Made by a program: the position numbers and the translations under genes
Source: Terribacillus saccharophilus
GTDB lineage: Bacteria > Bacillota > Bacilli > Bacillales > Amphibacillaceae
Assembly: GCF_002272745.1 (NCBI RefSeq)
Contig: NZ_NPBD01000002.1
Location: 124,001 to 188,000 of the forward strand
Length of the DNA stretch: 64,000 nucleotides
Direction of reading: 5' to 3'
The notes under the pieces: generated by a model
Database searches by the model: none
What the model was told of the DNA's origin: nothing
Seen by the model: only the letters and a program-made list of their open reading frames with translations
Part shown: piece by piece, positions 19,155 to 28,421 of the stretch
Layout: each line of letters starts with the position of its first letter
Position numbering within the stretch: position 1 is the first letter of the stretch

Positions 19155-19910
19155 GTGAGAGGTTTTTTCATTACCGATCGTGGTCAGATCAGAAGTCATA
19201 ACGAAGATGCGGGTGGGGTATTCTCCAATTCCCATGCCCAACATCTTGCTGTAATTGCCGATGGTATGGGTGGACATAAAGCAGGTGATGTCGCCAGTCA
19301 GCTAGCTATTTCCCATTTACGCAACTGGTGGGAAACTGCTGATTCCTTCGATTCTCCGCAAACGACAGAAGAAGCTATCAAGCAAGCAATCAAAGATGTT
19401 AATTTACGTGTATATGAAGAATCACGACAGAGTGAAGAATTGGCAGGAATGGGTACGACGATTGTCGCCGCAGTATGTACAGATGATTTTGTTACAATCG
19501 CCCATATTGGGGATAGCCGTTGCTACTTGCTTAATGAAGAAGGATTCAAGCAAGTGACAGAGGACCATTCTCTTGTAAATGAACTGGTCCGATCTGGTGA
19601 AATCACAGAACAAGATGCCGAGCACCATCCTCGGAAAAATGTCCTGCTGCGCGCACTCGGAACGGATCAAGATGTGGAAATGGACTTAGTGTCAATCACT
19701 TGGGAAGCCGGAGATCGTCTGCTATTGTGCTCAGATGGGCTATCAAACAAATTCGATAAGCAGGAGCTTTTGCAGTACCTCACATCTGGAGAAGAGATTG
19801 AACATATCGCTTCGCAGCTCGTGACGGTTGCCAATGAGCGAGGCGGGGAAGATAATATCTCCTTGATCATCGCCGATTTGGCTGATACACCTGTCCGGGA
19901 GGGTGCATAG
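19155..19910 (+). CDS. prpC: PP2C-type protein phosphatase PrpC
   Basis: A 251-aa protein. GTG 19155 is preferred because GAGGTG sits 6 bases before it, whereas GTG 19146 lies inside the ribosome site. PP2C motifs: the N-terminal RSHNEDAGGVF, ADGMGGHKAGDVAS (metal Asp/Gly), AHIGDSRCYLL, SDGLSNK and GGEDNISLI. It needs Mn2+ and reverses PrkC phosphorylation of targets such as EF-G, WalR and cell-wall proteins. It sits directly before prkC, from which it is separated by 1 base. Confidence 0.95.
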   Translation: MRGFFITDRGQIRSHNEDAGGVFSNSHAQHLAVIADGMGGHKAGDVASQLAISHLRNWWETADSFDSPQTTEEAIKQAIKDVNLRVYEESRQSEELAGMGTTIVAAVCTDDFVTIAHIGDSRCYLLNEEGFKQVTEDHSLVNELVRSGEITEQDAEHHPRKNVLLRALGTDQDVEMDLVSITWEAGDRLLLCSDGLSNKFDKQELLQYLTSGEEIEHIASQLVTVANERGGEDNISLIIADLADTPVREGA

Positions 19911-19911
19911 C

Positions 19912-21915
19912 ATGCTCGAAGGACGTACGCTGAATGAACGGTATGAAATTCACCGTCTGATCGGCGGAGGCGGTATGGCAAATGTTTATCTTGGCCAGGA
20001 TATCATCCTCGATCGCGAAGTCGCCATTAAAGTCCTGAAGCTGGAATATGCAAACGATGATGAATTCATTGCAAGGTTCCATCGGGAAGCCCATGCGGCA
20101 ACCAGTCTATCACATCCGAATATCGTCACGATCTATGATGTGGGAGATGAGGATGGCATCTACTATATGATCATGGAATATGTCAGCGGAATGACATTGA
20201 AGCAATACATACAGACTCATGGTTCCATCGTGGTACCTGATACAGTCGATATTATGAAACAAGTCACCTCCGCGATCTCACATGCACACGCAAACGGAAT
20301 CGTTCATCGTGACATCAAACCTCAGAATATCCTGATTGATGATTACGGAAAAGTGAAAGTGACCGACTTCGGTATAGCTACTGCGTTGAGTGCAACGTCA
20401 TTAACCCAGACGAATGCCATGCTGGGCTCTGTGCACTATCTGTCACCAGAACAGGCAAGGGGGGGCATAGCTACCAAGAAATCCGATGTCTATTCACTCG
20501 GTATTGTCATGTTCGAATTGCTTACTGGTCGTCTTCCATTCTCTGGTGAGTCTGCTGTCAGTATTGCTTTAAAGCATTTACAGACTGACACACCATCTGT
20601 CAGACGCTGGGCTGGCGATATTCCCCAAAGTGTCGAGAATATTGTTTTGAAGTCTACGACGAAGGACCCTTTTTACCGTTACATGAGCACATATGATATG
20701 GAGACAGATTTGGAAACATGTCTGGATCCCTCCAGGGCAAACGAAGAGCGTTATGCTCCACCTAAGGAAGCTGGAGATACAACAAAAGCGATTCCGATTA
20801 TTTCCGAGAAGGATCTCAATAAAGCATCGTTAGCTGATACGATCGTACATAACGGTCATACGAATCCACCGAAACAAGAAGAGCAGAAAAAGCCAAAAAA
20901 GAAAAAGAGACGTTGGAAAGTCTTTATATGGGTAATTGTCATCCTCTTATTGCTTGCAGGTGCAGGAATAGGCATCGTACTTGCTACAACGCCGAAAGAG
21001 GTCACGATGATTGACGTGAGAAATGATTCCTATGCAGATGCGGTCGATAAGTTATCCGATCTGGATCTACACGTAAAACGGGAAGCAACCGCATCTGACA
21101 CTGTAGAAGAGGGAAGTGTCGTCAAGACAGATCCTTCAGCGGGCAGTAAGATTAAGGAAGGCTCCAGTGTGACGGTTTATACAAGTATTGGCAAAGAAAA
21201 AGAAGAATTTGTTGATTACGAGGGCAAGTCATTCTCCCAAGTGGAAAAACTATTGGATGATAAGGGATATAAGAATGTACGATCTTACGAGGAGTTCTCT
21301 GATGAACCTGTTGGTACAATCATTTCCCAAATCCAGCCTCAAGCAGGAACAAAAGTGGTTCCAGAGGATACAACGGTCATCTTTGAAGTGAGCAAAGGGC
21401 CAGAAGCGGTGACATTGACAGATTTGTCAGGTATGACAGAAGAGGAAGCACAATCTTATTTAGATAAAAATGATTTGGATGGCAATTTCATTGAACAGCC
21501 GTCAGATGAAGTCGAAGAGGGTGTTGTAATTCGGCATGATCCGGGTTCAGGACAATCGATTGAAGAAAATGGCAGTGTTGATCTGTACGTGTCAACTGGT
21601 CCGGAGAATTTGCCTCCTGCGACGCACACGGTAACATTCACTGTTCCTTACGAGCCTGATGATGCACAGACAGGCGAAGACGAACAGACCGAAGAAACAC
21701 AGGAAGATCCTGTTCCTCAGATAGTTCAGATTTATGTAGGTGACGCAGACCATGATGTGACAGAGCTCTATGATGAACGTGCTATCACAGAAGATGAGGA
21801 AATTACGCTTACACTCAGCATACCTGCTGGCGGAGAAGCGGAATATCGTGTATTGCGTGATGATGAAGTAGTTTTGGAAAAAACGGTTCCGTATGAAGAC
21901 AGGGAAGGTGAATAA
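19912..21915 (+). CDS. prkC: Membrane Ser/Thr kinase with PASTA repeats, PrkC
   Basis: A 667-aa protein starting at ATG 19912, 9 bases after GGGAGG. The N-terminal Hanks-type kinase domain has the glycine loop IGGGGMANVYLG, Lys40 in VAIKVLK, HRDIKPQN and DFG. A lysine-rich linker leads to one membrane segment at about residues 335-359. Outside are three PASTA repeats (about 364-425, 428-492 and 495-563), then an acidic linker and a final beta domain rather than a fourth PASTA unit. PrkC senses muropeptides and lipid II and signals in stationary phase and germination. Confidence 0.96.
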   Translation: MLEGRTLNERYEIHRLIGGGGMANVYLGQDIILDREVAIKVLKLEYANDDEFIARFHREAHAATSLSHPNIVTIYDVGDEDGIYYMIMEYVSGMTLKQYIQTHGSIVVPDTVDIMKQVTSAISHAHANGIVHRDIKPQNILIDDYGKVKVTDFGIATALSATSLTQTNAMLGSVHYLSPEQARGGIATKKSDVYSLGIVMFELLTGRLPFSGESAVSIALKHLQTDTPSVRRWAGDIPQSVENIVLKSTTKDPFYRYMSTYDMETDLETCLDPSRANEERYAPPKEAGDTTKAIPIISEKDLNKASLADTIVHNGHTNPPKQEEQKKPKKKKRRWKVFIWVIVILLLLAGAGIGIVLATTPKEVTMIDVRNDSYADAVDKLSDLDLHVKREATASDTVEEGSVVKTDPSAGSKIKEGSSVTVYTSIGKEKEEFVDYEGKSFSQVEKLLDDKGYKNVRSYEEFSDEPVGTIISQIQPQAGTKVVPEDTTVIFEVSKGPEAVTLTDLSGMTEEEAQSYLDKNDLDGNFIEQPSDEVEEGVVIRHDPGSGQSIEENGSVDLYVSTGPENLPPATHTVTFTVPYEPDDAQTGEDEQTEETQEDPVPQIVQIYVGDADHDVTELYDERAITEDEEITLTLSIPAGGEAEYRVLRDDEVVLEKTVPYEDREGE

Positions 21916-22800
21916 ATGCCATCAGGTAAGATTATGAAAGCACTGAGTGGATTCTACTATGTGCTTACAGAAGACGGAGAAACCTATCAATGCCGTGGCA
22001 GAGGTGTATTTCGCAAACAGAAAATAACACCGCTGGTCGGTGATCAAGTAGAATTCGAAGCGGAGACAAAGCAAGAAGGTTATGTGCTGGATGTTGGTCC
22101 GCGGAAGAATGAGCTAGTCAGGCCCCCGATTGCCAATATCGATCAGGCGATCATCGTAACGTCAGCAGCACAGCCAGATTTCAGTACAGCATTGCTTGAC
22201 CGCTTCCTTGTACTAGTAGAGTCAAAAGCTATCGAGCCAGTTATTTTCATTACGAAAATGGACATGCTGTCAGCGGATCAATTGTCCAGAATCGAAGCTT
22301 TCAAAAAGGATTATCAACAGATTGGCTATTCAGTTGAGATGTTATCCTCAAAAGAAGAAACGAATCTAGAGCAAGTGCAGCTGCACATGAAAGATAAGAT
22401 CTCAGTTATCGCAGGGCAGTCAGGTGTGGGCAAGTCTTCGATGCTGAATGCTATTGATCCGCGCCTGGATCTGGAAACAAATGAGATATCTGAAAGTCTT
22501 GGACGCGGACGCCATACGACGAGACATGTGGAGCTTATACCAATCGGGGGCGGTCTTGTTGCAGACACGCCTGGATTCAGCTCATTGGAGTTCACCGAAT
22601 TGGAAGCCGAAGAGCTGCCATCTTGTTTCCCTGAATTCAGGGAGCGTCAAGACGACTGTAAATTCAGAGGCTGTATGCATCACAAGGAACCTAAATGTGC
22701 GGTTAAACTAGCAGTCGAAGCAGGAGATATTCCTGAATACCGTTATACACATTATCTGCAGTTCCTAGAGGAAATTAAATCGAGAAAGCCGAGGTATTAA
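21916..22800 (+). CDS. rsgA: Ribosome small-subunit GTPase RsgA (CpgA/YloQ)
   Basis: A 294-aa circularly permuted GTPase beginning directly after the prkC stop. An N-terminal OB fold (GDQVEFE) precedes G4 (FITKMDM), then G1 GQSGVGKSS and G3 DTPGFSS, and a C-terminal zinc motif [14 protein letters not shown]. It checks and matures the 30S subunit decoding centre; in B. subtilis it is also a PrkC substrate, consistent with the gene neighbourhood. Confidence 0.96.
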   Translation: MPSGKIMKALSGFYYVLTEDGETYQCRGRGVFRKQKITPLVGDQVEFEAETKQEGYVLDVGPRKNELVRPPIANIDQAIIVTSAAQPDFSTALLDRFLVLVESKAIEPVIFITKMDMLSADQLSRIEAFKKDYQQIGYSVEMLSSKEETNLEQVQLHMKDKISVIAGQSGVGKSSMLNAIDPRLDLETNEISESLGRGRHTTRHVELIPIGGGLVADTPGFSSLEFTELEAEELPSCFPEFRERQDDCKFRGCMHHKEPKCAVKLAVEAGDIPEYRYTHYLQFLEEIKSRKPRY

Positions 22801-23456
22801 TGATGACGAAAATAGCACCATCTATTCTTTCAGCTGACTTCGCTAATTTGGCAAATGAAATTCGAGATGTAGAAAAAGGCGGAGCTGACTACATCCATGT
22901 CGATGTCATGGACGGTCATTTTGTCCCAAATATTACAATCGGCCCCCTTATCGTGGAGGCGATTCGTCCTGTGACGAAGCTGCCCCTGGATGTACATTTG
23001 ATGATCGAAAACCCGGATCAATACATTGAAGCATTCATCAAGGCTGGTGCGGATATCATTACAGTCCATCAAGAGGCTTGCGTTCATTTGCACCGCACAA
23101 TCATGATGATTAAGGAGCAAGGAGTAAAAGCTGGTGTTGTATTGAATCCAGCCACTCCAGTAAGCTTGATTGAAGAGATTTTGCCAGAGTTGGATATGGT
23201 GTTATTGATGACGGTAAACCCAGGCTTTGGCGGTCAGCGATTTATTCCTTCTGTGTTGAAAAAAGTAGAAGAGCTGTCCAGGCTTCGAGAAGCACTCGAG
23301 CTCGACTTTGAAATTGAGATTGATGGCGGTGTAAATATCGAAACAGCGGGACTATGTACAGATGCAGGTGCGGATGTACTAGTTGCCGGAAGTGCTGTCT
23401 ATAATCAGGAAGATCGTGCTGCGGCAATTGCGGCAATCCGGGAAGCAGCTGAATGA
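22800..23456 (+). CDS. rpe: Ribulose-phosphate 3-epimerase
   Basis: A 218-aa TIM-barrel enzyme that starts on the overlapping TAATG of rsgA; the adjacent ATG at 22803 is an alternative. Conserved motifs are [38 protein letters not shown] and DGGVN. It interconverts ribulose-5-phosphate and xylulose-5-phosphate in the pentose phosphate pathway. It is part of the tightly packed prpC-to-thiN run. Confidence 0.96.
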   Translation: MMTKIAPSILSADFANLANEIRDVEKGGADYIHVDVMDGHFVPNITIGPLIVEAIRPVTKLPLDVHLMIENPDQYIEAFIKAGADIITVHQEACVHLHRTIMMIKEQGVKAGVVLNPATPVSLIEEILPELDMVLLMTVNPGFGGQRFIPSVLKKVEELSRLREALELDFEIEIDGGVNIETAGLCTDAGADVLVAGSAVYNQEDRAAAIAAIREAAE

Positions 23457-23459
23457 CGT

Positions 23460-24104
23460 ATGAATACCAAGCTTAGTATCGGGCTTGTCGGCGGTGCGGG
23501 AAGACTGCCGGATTTACATTCTGAACATCATCATATATGGATTGGAGCAGATGCGGGAGCACTAGCGCTGGCATCTGCTGGTATCCGAATGAAAGTAGCG
23601 GTTGGTGATTTTGATTCTGTGTCGGAAGAAGAATTGATTACGATTCGTCGGTACGCAGATCAGGTGCTGGTGTATCCGCCTGAAAAAGATGAAACGGATT
23701 TCGAACTTGCCATTCGGCAAGCAGAAGAAATGGGCGCCGCTGATGTGGCGGTGTATGGGGTAACCGGCGGAAGACTTGATCATGAACTAATCAACATTCA
23801 GATGCTTTATCGGCTGCTTGACAGTTTCGAGCAGGCAGTCATCATCGACTGGCAGAATAATATCCGATTGCATCGACCTGGTACATACCGGATAGAACGA
23901 GATGATACATACCGTTATATATCATTTCTTTCCTTCTCTGAGCAAGTTACTGGTCTAACCTTGACTGGCTTTAAATATCCTTTAACAGATGCTTCAATCC
24001 ATTGGGGAGAAACATTGTCCATCTCTAATGAGCTTGTTGCACAATATGGTACTTATTCATTTGCTTCAGGCATAGTAATAATGATAAAGAGCAAGGATGT
24101 TTAA
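23460..24104 (+). CDS. thiN: Thiamine diphosphokinase (YloS)
   Basis: A 214-aa protein 3 bases after rpe. Thiamine pyrophosphokinase family motifs: IGADAGALAL, VGDFDSVSEEE, YPPEKDETDFELA and YGVTGGRLDHELIN. It transfers pyrophosphate from ATP to thiamine to make thiamine diphosphate. No TPP riboswitch is seen upstream; the gene is simply carried by the housekeeping operon, as in B. subtilis. Confidence 0.94.
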   Translation: MNTKLSIGLVGGAGRLPDLHSEHHHIWIGADAGALALASAGIRMKVAVGDFDSVSEEELITIRRYADQVLVYPPEKDETDFELAIRQAEEMGAADVAVYGVTGGRLDHELINIQMLYRLLDSFEQAVIIDWQNNIRLHRPGTYRIERDDTYRYISFLSFSEQVTGLTLTGFKYPLTDASIHWGETLSISNELVAQYGTYSFASGIVIMIKSKDV

Positions 24105-24150
24105 AAGCTACAGCGTTAGGCTGCTTAGGAAAAAGGAGGAAGGGGATCTT

Positions 24151-24231
24151 ATGAAATTTTATACCTTTAAACTCCCGAGGTTCATCGGTGGCTTCGTCCG
24201 CGTCATTATCGGAACGTTTAAAAAAGATTAG
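24151..24231 (+). CDS. spoVM: Stage V sporulation protein M, 26 residues
   Basis: A tiny ORF, MKFYTFKLPRFIGGFVRVII followed by GTFKKD, with the exact length and spacing of B. subtilis SpoVM including Pro9. It forms one amphipathic helix that recognises the convex forespore membrane and anchors SpoIVA to start coat and cortex assembly. The ribosome site AAGGAGGAAGGGG is strong, and a terminator follows within 10 bases. Its position between thiN and rpmB matches B. subtilis. It shows the organism is, or recently was, an endospore former. Confidence 0.95.
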   Translation: MKFYTFKLPRFIGGFVRVIIGTFKKD

Positions 24232-24236
24232 CACAA

Positions 24237-24271
24237 AAAAAGCACTCCTTTCGAGAAAGGGTGCTTTTTTT
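24237..24271 (+). terminator. Terminator after spoVM
   Basis: AGCAC and CCTTT pair with AAAGG and GTGCT around a single bulged T, followed by a run of seven T. The converging rpmB gene ends 44 bases away. Confidence 0.8.
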
Positions 24272-24314
24272 GTCGCATGCGAATGCTACCATAAAAGTAT
24301 TTTAGAAATGCTAT

Positions 24315-24503
24315 TTATACGCGTTCGATGTTACCTTTTTTAAGTGCACGAGCTGAAACGTAAACTTTTTTCGGTTTACCGTCAACAAGAATGCGAACTT
24401 TTTGAACGTTTGCTTTCCAAGTACGTTTATTAGCGTTCATGGCATGAGAACGAGCATTACCAGAACGAGTAGTACGTCCTGTGATTACACATTTGCGTCC
24501 CAT
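24315..24503 (-). CDS. rpmB: 50S ribosomal protein L28
   Basis: A 62-aa basic protein starting at 24503 behind AGGAGGG. Conserved features: [35 protein letters not shown] and [11 protein letters not shown]. Only one cysteine of the zinc-type CxxC pairs is present, so this is the zinc-free form. It is reversed relative to the surrounding operons, as in B. subtilis. Confidence 0.97.
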   Translation of the reverse strand: MGRKCVITGRTTRSGNARSHAMNANKRTWKANVQKVRILVDGKPKKVYVSARALKKGNIERV

Positions 24504-24546
24504 GTTATCCCTCCTAATATTACGAGTTAGTTTGTAACACTAAACA

Positions 24547-24575
24547 AATTTATCACAACTCGGCACGTAATGCAA
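24547..24575 (-). promoter_or_regulatory. Candidate promoter of rpmB
   Basis: On the minus strand TTGCAT (24570-24575) lies 17 bases from TAAATT (24547-24552), with TGTGATAAAT giving an additional overlapping -10. It is about 45 bases upstream of the rpmB start. Confidence 0.45.
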
Positions 24576-24722
24576 TAATCTAACAAAAATATATCAAGAA
24601 AAATTACTTGACAGTAAACTGTTTAGCTGGCATTGTAAAAAGGGCTATTTTTAATCCGCTTTCAAATAGCGCTGCCATATAGTATAGTAGGAATATATTT
24701 GATAAGCGTTAGGAGGAGCCGT

Positions 24723-25085
24723 ATGAGCCTTCATCTGACTTCAGAAGATGGAAAAATCACGATCGCAACGGATGTGATCGCAACATTGGCTGGAAGTGCC
24801 GCGGAAAAATGTTATGGCATTGTCGGTATGGCTTCCAGACATCAATTACGTGACGGCATAGCAGAAATTCTCCGCAGGGAGAACTACTCGAAAGGGATAG
24901 TTGTAACCCAGACGGACAACAAAGTCCAGATCGACTTACATATTATTGTAAGTTATGGAACGAAGATATCCGAGGTTGCACACAATGTGCAGTCCCAAGT
25001 GAAATATACATTGGATCGGGCATTGGGCGTACTGACGAGCTCTGTGAACATTTATATACAAGGCGTCAGTGTTTCTGCAGACTAA
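24723..25085 (+). CDS. yloU: Asp23/Gls24 family protein YloU
   Basis: A 120-aa protein starting at ATG 24723 behind AGGAGG; the frame runs further upstream but without a ribosome site. The Asp23 domain is clear: GSAAEKCYGIVGMAS and VSYGTKISEVAHNVQSQVKY. Family members are small cytoplasmic or membrane-associated envelope-stress proteins of unclear biochemical role. It is always paired with the DhaL/DegV-type kinase gene yloV, which starts 30 bases downstream. Confidence 0.93.
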   Translation: MSLHLTSEDGKITIATDVIATLAGSAAEKCYGIVGMASRHQLRDGIAEILRRENYSKGIVVTQTDNKVQIDLHIIVSYGTKISEVAHNVQSQVKYTLDRALGVLTSSVNIYIQGVSVSAD

Positions 25086-25115
25086 GATAGCCGGCAGATT
25101 TAAGGAGGAAACAGT

Positions 25116-26762
25116 TTGAGTGTTGGAAATGTGGATGGAAAGACATTTGCGGGGATGCTTCTGACAGGTGCACATCATCTGGCGAATAATGCTAAGACGA
25201 TTGATGCGCTGAATGTATTTCCCGTGCCGGATGGCGATACAGGTACAAACATGAATTTGACAATAACGTCTGGGGCAAAAGCTGTACAAGATACCGACAG
25301 TGAAGAAGTCGGTGTGCTTGCTGCGGCCTTTGCCAAAGGTCTGCTGATGGGAGCTAGGGGAAACTCTGGTGTCATTCTCTCTCAGCTTTTCCGTGGCTTT
25401 GCCAAAGCATTGGAAGGGCAAAAGGATCTGACAGCGGGCAAGCTTGCTAATGCGTTGGATGCTGGTGTCAAATCAGCATATAAAGCCGTCATGAAGCCAG
25501 TGGAAGGGACGATTCTTACTGTAGCGAAGGATGCTGCAGCCGCTGCGGTAGAAAAATCAAAAACTGAAGCTGATCCAATAGAGTTATTCAGATATGTAGT
25601 GAAAGCTGCCAAGGAAAGCCTCAGTCGTACGCCTGACCTCCTTCCTGTTTTGAAGGAAGTCGGTGTTGTAGATAGCGGTGGTCAAGGCTTGGTTACTGTT
25701 TATGAAGGTTTTCTTGCAGCTTTGACAGGTGAAGAGCTGCCTGTAGAGGTGCAGCATGGCAAAATGGAGAATCTTGTGAGTGCGGAGCATCACAAGCAAG
25801 CACAGGATTTCTTGGATACAGCTGATATCACATATGGCTATTGTACGGAATTTATGGTTAAATTCGAAGCAGACAAGCTTCAGGAGAATCCTTTTGATGA
25901 GCAGGCTTATCGTGAGGAATTGGACGGACGCGGGGATTCTTTGCTTGTAGTAGCTGATGAAGATGTCGTAAAGGTGCATATTCATACCGAGTATCCTGGT
26001 GAAGTGATGACATATAGTCAAGCATTCGGCAGTCTGATCAATATGAAAATAGAAAACATGCGTGAACAGCATGCGGCTATTGTTGGTAATAAAGAAAAGA
26101 AGGAACGCAATCAGCATGCCATTGTGACAGTTGCAATGGGTGAAGGTGTGAAAGCATTGTTTGAGAACCTAGGAGCAAATGTCGTCATTTCAGGCGGACA
26201 GACTATGAATCCAAGCACCCAGGACATTGCAGACGCCATTAAAACAGCTAACGCGGACTCTGTCTATATTTTGCCTAATAATAAGAATATCATCATGGCT
26301 GCTGAGCAGGCAGCTAAAATGGCAGAGGTGCAGGCGTTTGTAGTTCCGACAAAGACGATACCGCAGGGTATGCGATCATTGCTTGCTTTCGATGCTACCC
26401 AGTCACCAGATAGCAATGCTGAAGCTATGAAAGAAGCAATCTCGCAAGTGAAGTCCGGACAAGTGACACATGCTGTTCGTGATACCACAATCGAAGGCGT
26501 ATCAATAAAAGAAGGGCAATTCATAGCTATTCAGGAAAGCAAAATCATAGCAGCTGCTTCTGAGGCAGAAGAAGCGCTGGAGCTGCTGCTTGAGCAAATG
26601 GTCAGTGAAGAAGATGAATTGATAACAGTTATTCGCGGTGAAGACGCGGAAGACACTGATGATCGCTTGGAGGATTTTGTTGAAGGGAAATTCCCTGAAG
26701 CGGAACTGGAAATTCATGAAGGAAATCAGCCTGTCTACACGTACTTGGTCGCAGTTGAATAA
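25116..26762 (+). CDS. yloV: Fatty acid kinase catalytic subunit FakA-like (DAK domain, YloV)
   Basis: A 548-aa protein starting at TTG 25116, 7 bases after AGGAGG. The N-terminal DhaL (Dak2) ATP-binding domain has NVFPVPDGDTGTNMNLT and ARGNSGVILSQLFRG. The middle has SGGQGLVTVYEGF and the histidine-containing VKVHIHTEYPGEVM, and the C-terminal domain is DegV-like. FakA proteins phosphorylate fatty acids presented by DegV-family FakB partners, feeding exogenous fatty acids into phospholipid synthesis through PlsX/PlsY. No fakB is present in the window. Confidence 0.9.
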   Translation: MSVGNVDGKTFAGMLLTGAHHLANNAKTIDALNVFPVPDGDTGTNMNLTITSGAKAVQDTDSEEVGVLAAAFAKGLLMGARGNSGVILSQLFRGFAKALEGQKDLTAGKLANALDAGVKSAYKAVMKPVEGTILTVAKDAAAAAVEKSKTEADPIELFRYVVKAAKESLSRTPDLLPVLKEVGVVDSGGQGLVTVYEGFLAALTGEELPVEVQHGKMENLVSAEHHKQAQDFLDTADITYGYCTEFMVKFEADKLQENPFDEQAYREELDGRGDSLLVVADEDVVKVHIHTEYPGEVMTYSQAFGSLINMKIENMREQHAAIVGNKEKKERNQHAIVTVAMGEGVKALFENLGANVVISGGQTMNPSTQDIADAIKTANADSVYILPNNKNIIMAAEQAAKMAEVQAFVVPTKTIPQGMRSLLAFDATQSPDSNAEAMKEAISQVKSGQVTHAVRDTTIEGVSIKEGQFIAIQESKIIAAASEAEEALELLLEQMVSEEDELITVIRGEDAEDTDDRLEDFVEGKFPEAELEIHEGNQPVYTYLVAVE

Positions 26763-26770
26763 TGATGGGG

Positions 26771-26795
26771 AAAGCTCCTTAACGGGAGCTTTTTT
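26771..26795 (+). terminator. Terminator after yloV
   Basis: AAGCTCC/GGAGCTT hairpin followed by TTTTTC, ten bases past the stop codon. Confidence 0.8.
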
Positions 26796-26828
26796 CATTG
26801 GTTGCAGTAGGAACATATGTGTGATACA

Positions 26829-26837
26829 TGCTAAAAT
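26829..26837 (+). promoter_or_regulatory. Candidate extended -10 promoter of sdaAB
   Basis: TGCTAAAAT fits an extended -10; the -35 region (AGGAAC, 17 bases upstream) is weak. It lies between the yloV terminator and sdaAB, so a promoter is expected here. Confidence 0.4.
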
Positions 26838-26858
26838 AGAAGAAGAAGGAGTGAGCCT

Positions 26859-27521
26859 ATGAAATATCAATCCGTATTCGATATTATCGGACCGGTTATG
26901 GTCGGTCCATCCAGTTCACATACTGCCGGGGCGGCCCGCATTGGCCGCGCCGCAAGACTCATTTTCGGAATAAAGCCGACTTGGGCGACGGTCCATCTTT
27001 ATGGATCATTCGCGAAAACGTATCGCGGTCATGGTACGGACTTAGCTATTGCTGGAGGTCTGCTTGGCTATGATACAGATGATGATCGAATCAGGTTCGC
27101 ATTGGAAACAGCCGAAAAACATAATATGAAAATCGAATTCATTGAAGATACAGCTGCAACGGAACATCCAAACACAGCAAGAATAAAGCTTGGGACAGAG
27201 AAAAGCAGCATGGAGCTGGTCGGTGTTTCTATCGGCGGCGGAAAAGTAGAAATCACAGAGCTAAACGGCTTTGAACTGCGTATGTCAGGTAATAAGCCCG
27301 CTATTTTGATCATGCATAATGATCGGTTTGGCGCGATAGCTTCTGTAACGCAAATTTTGGCACAGCACGAGATAAATATAGCGCATATGGAGGTTTCCCG
27401 TAAGGATGTCGGGAAGGATGCGCTCATGGTGATCGAGACGGATCAGAACGTGGAGGATGATGTGATGCAGGTTTTAGAAAAAGCTTCGCACATCAACCGT
27501 GTATCCCGCTTGATGAATTAA
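26859..27521 (+). CDS. sdaAB: L-serine dehydratase, iron-sulfur dependent, beta subunit
   Basis: A 220-aa protein with AAGGAGTG before ATG 26859. The N-terminal domain has the family motif GPVMVGPSSSHTAGAARIGR and LYGSFAKTYRGHGTDLA. A C-terminal ACT domain (NDRFGAIASVTQILAQHEIN) probably binds serine as an allosteric ligand. With SdaAA it deaminates L-serine to pyruvate and ammonia. The alpha-subunit gene follows 15 bases downstream. Confidence 0.95.
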   Translation: MKYQSVFDIIGPVMVGPSSSHTAGAARIGRAARLIFGIKPTWATVHLYGSFAKTYRGHGTDLAIAGGLLGYDTDDDRIRFALETAEKHNMKIEFIEDTAATEHPNTARIKLGTEKSSMELVGVSIGGGKVEITELNGFELRMSGNKPAILIMHNDRFGAIASVTQILAQHEINIAHMEVSRKDVGKDALMVIETDQNVEDDVMQVLEKASHINRVSRLMN

Positions 27522-27536
27522 ACAGGAGGAATGAAT

Positions 27537-28421
27537 ATGTTTCGCAATGTAGCGGAATTGCTTGAACAAGCGAATGCAGACAGTATATCGATTTCGGAAG
27601 TGATGATCCGCCAGGAAATGGATGTACATCAGCGTTCCCGTGAGGAAGTCATGGGCCAGATGGAACGGAACCTGCAAATCATGGAAGAAGCAGTAGAACG
27701 CGGATTAAAGGGGGTTACATCCCACTCTGGTTTGACAGGAAATGATGCTGTTTTACTGCAGCAATATATGGCGAAGGGCAACACACTTTCTGGTCATCTG
27801 CTTTTAGATGCTGTCAGTAAAGCGGTGGCGACGAACGAAGTTAATGCTGCAATGGGGATGATTTGTGCCACTCCGACTGCGGGCAGTGCCGGATGTGTGC
27901 CAGGAGCTCTGTTCGCGGTTAAAGAAAGATTGAACCCTACCCGGGAACAAATGGTGCACTTTCTATTCACAGCCGGAGCTTTCGGATTTGTTGTGGCCAA
28001 CAATGCATCCATCAGCGGTGCAGAAGGTGGTTGTCAGGCTGAAGTAGGCTCTGCTGCTGCGATGGCCAGTGCAGCTGTGGTGGAAATGGCTGGCGGAACA
28101 CCAGAACAAAGCGCCGAAGCATTTGCTATTACGTTAAAAAACATGCTTGGACTTGTATGTGATCCAGTTGCTGGCCTGGTAGAAGTGCCGTGTATCAAAC
28201 GAAACGCCGCTGGAGCATCTAATGCAATCGTATCTGCTGATATGGCGCTGGCGGGTATCACGAGCAGAATACCTTGCGATGAAGTGATTGGGGCTATGTA
28301 CCGGATCGGTAAGAGTATGCCATCAGCCCTTCGGGAAACAGCGGAGGGTGGTTTAGCTGCCACACCGACGGGGCGCCGACTGGCCGATATGATTTATGGG
28401 ATAACAAAAGGGAAAGAGTGA
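27537..28421 (+). CDS. sdaAA: L-serine dehydratase, iron-sulfur dependent, alpha subunit
   Basis: A 294-aa protein. AGGAGG at 27524-27529 is 7 bases from ATG 27537, so that start is taken rather than ATG 27531; it also matches the family N-terminus MFRNV. Conserved blocks are ICATPTAGSAGCVPG, SGAEGGCQAEVGSA and LVCDPVAGLVEVPCIKRN; cysteines in these supply ligands for the oxygen-sensitive 4Fe-4S cluster at the active site. It overlaps recG by 4 bases. Confidence 0.95.
   Translation: MFRNVAELLEQANADSISISEVMIRQEMDVHQRSREEVMGQMERNLQIMEEAVERGLKGVTSHSGLTGNDAVLLQQYMAKGNTLSGHLLLDAVSKAVATNEVNAAMGMICATPTAGSAGCVPGALFAVKERLNPTREQMVHFLFTAGAFGFVVANNASISGAEGGCQAEVGSAAAMASAAVVEMAGGTPEQSAEAFAITLKNMLGLVCDPVAGLVEVPCIKRNAAGASNAIVSADMALAGITSRIPCDEVIGAMYRIGKSMPSALRETAEGGLAATPTGRRLADMIYGITKGKE

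Noticed and set aside
25584..26117. 177-codon antisense ORF inside yloV
   Set aside because: Shadow ORF; yloV is conserved throughout this interval.
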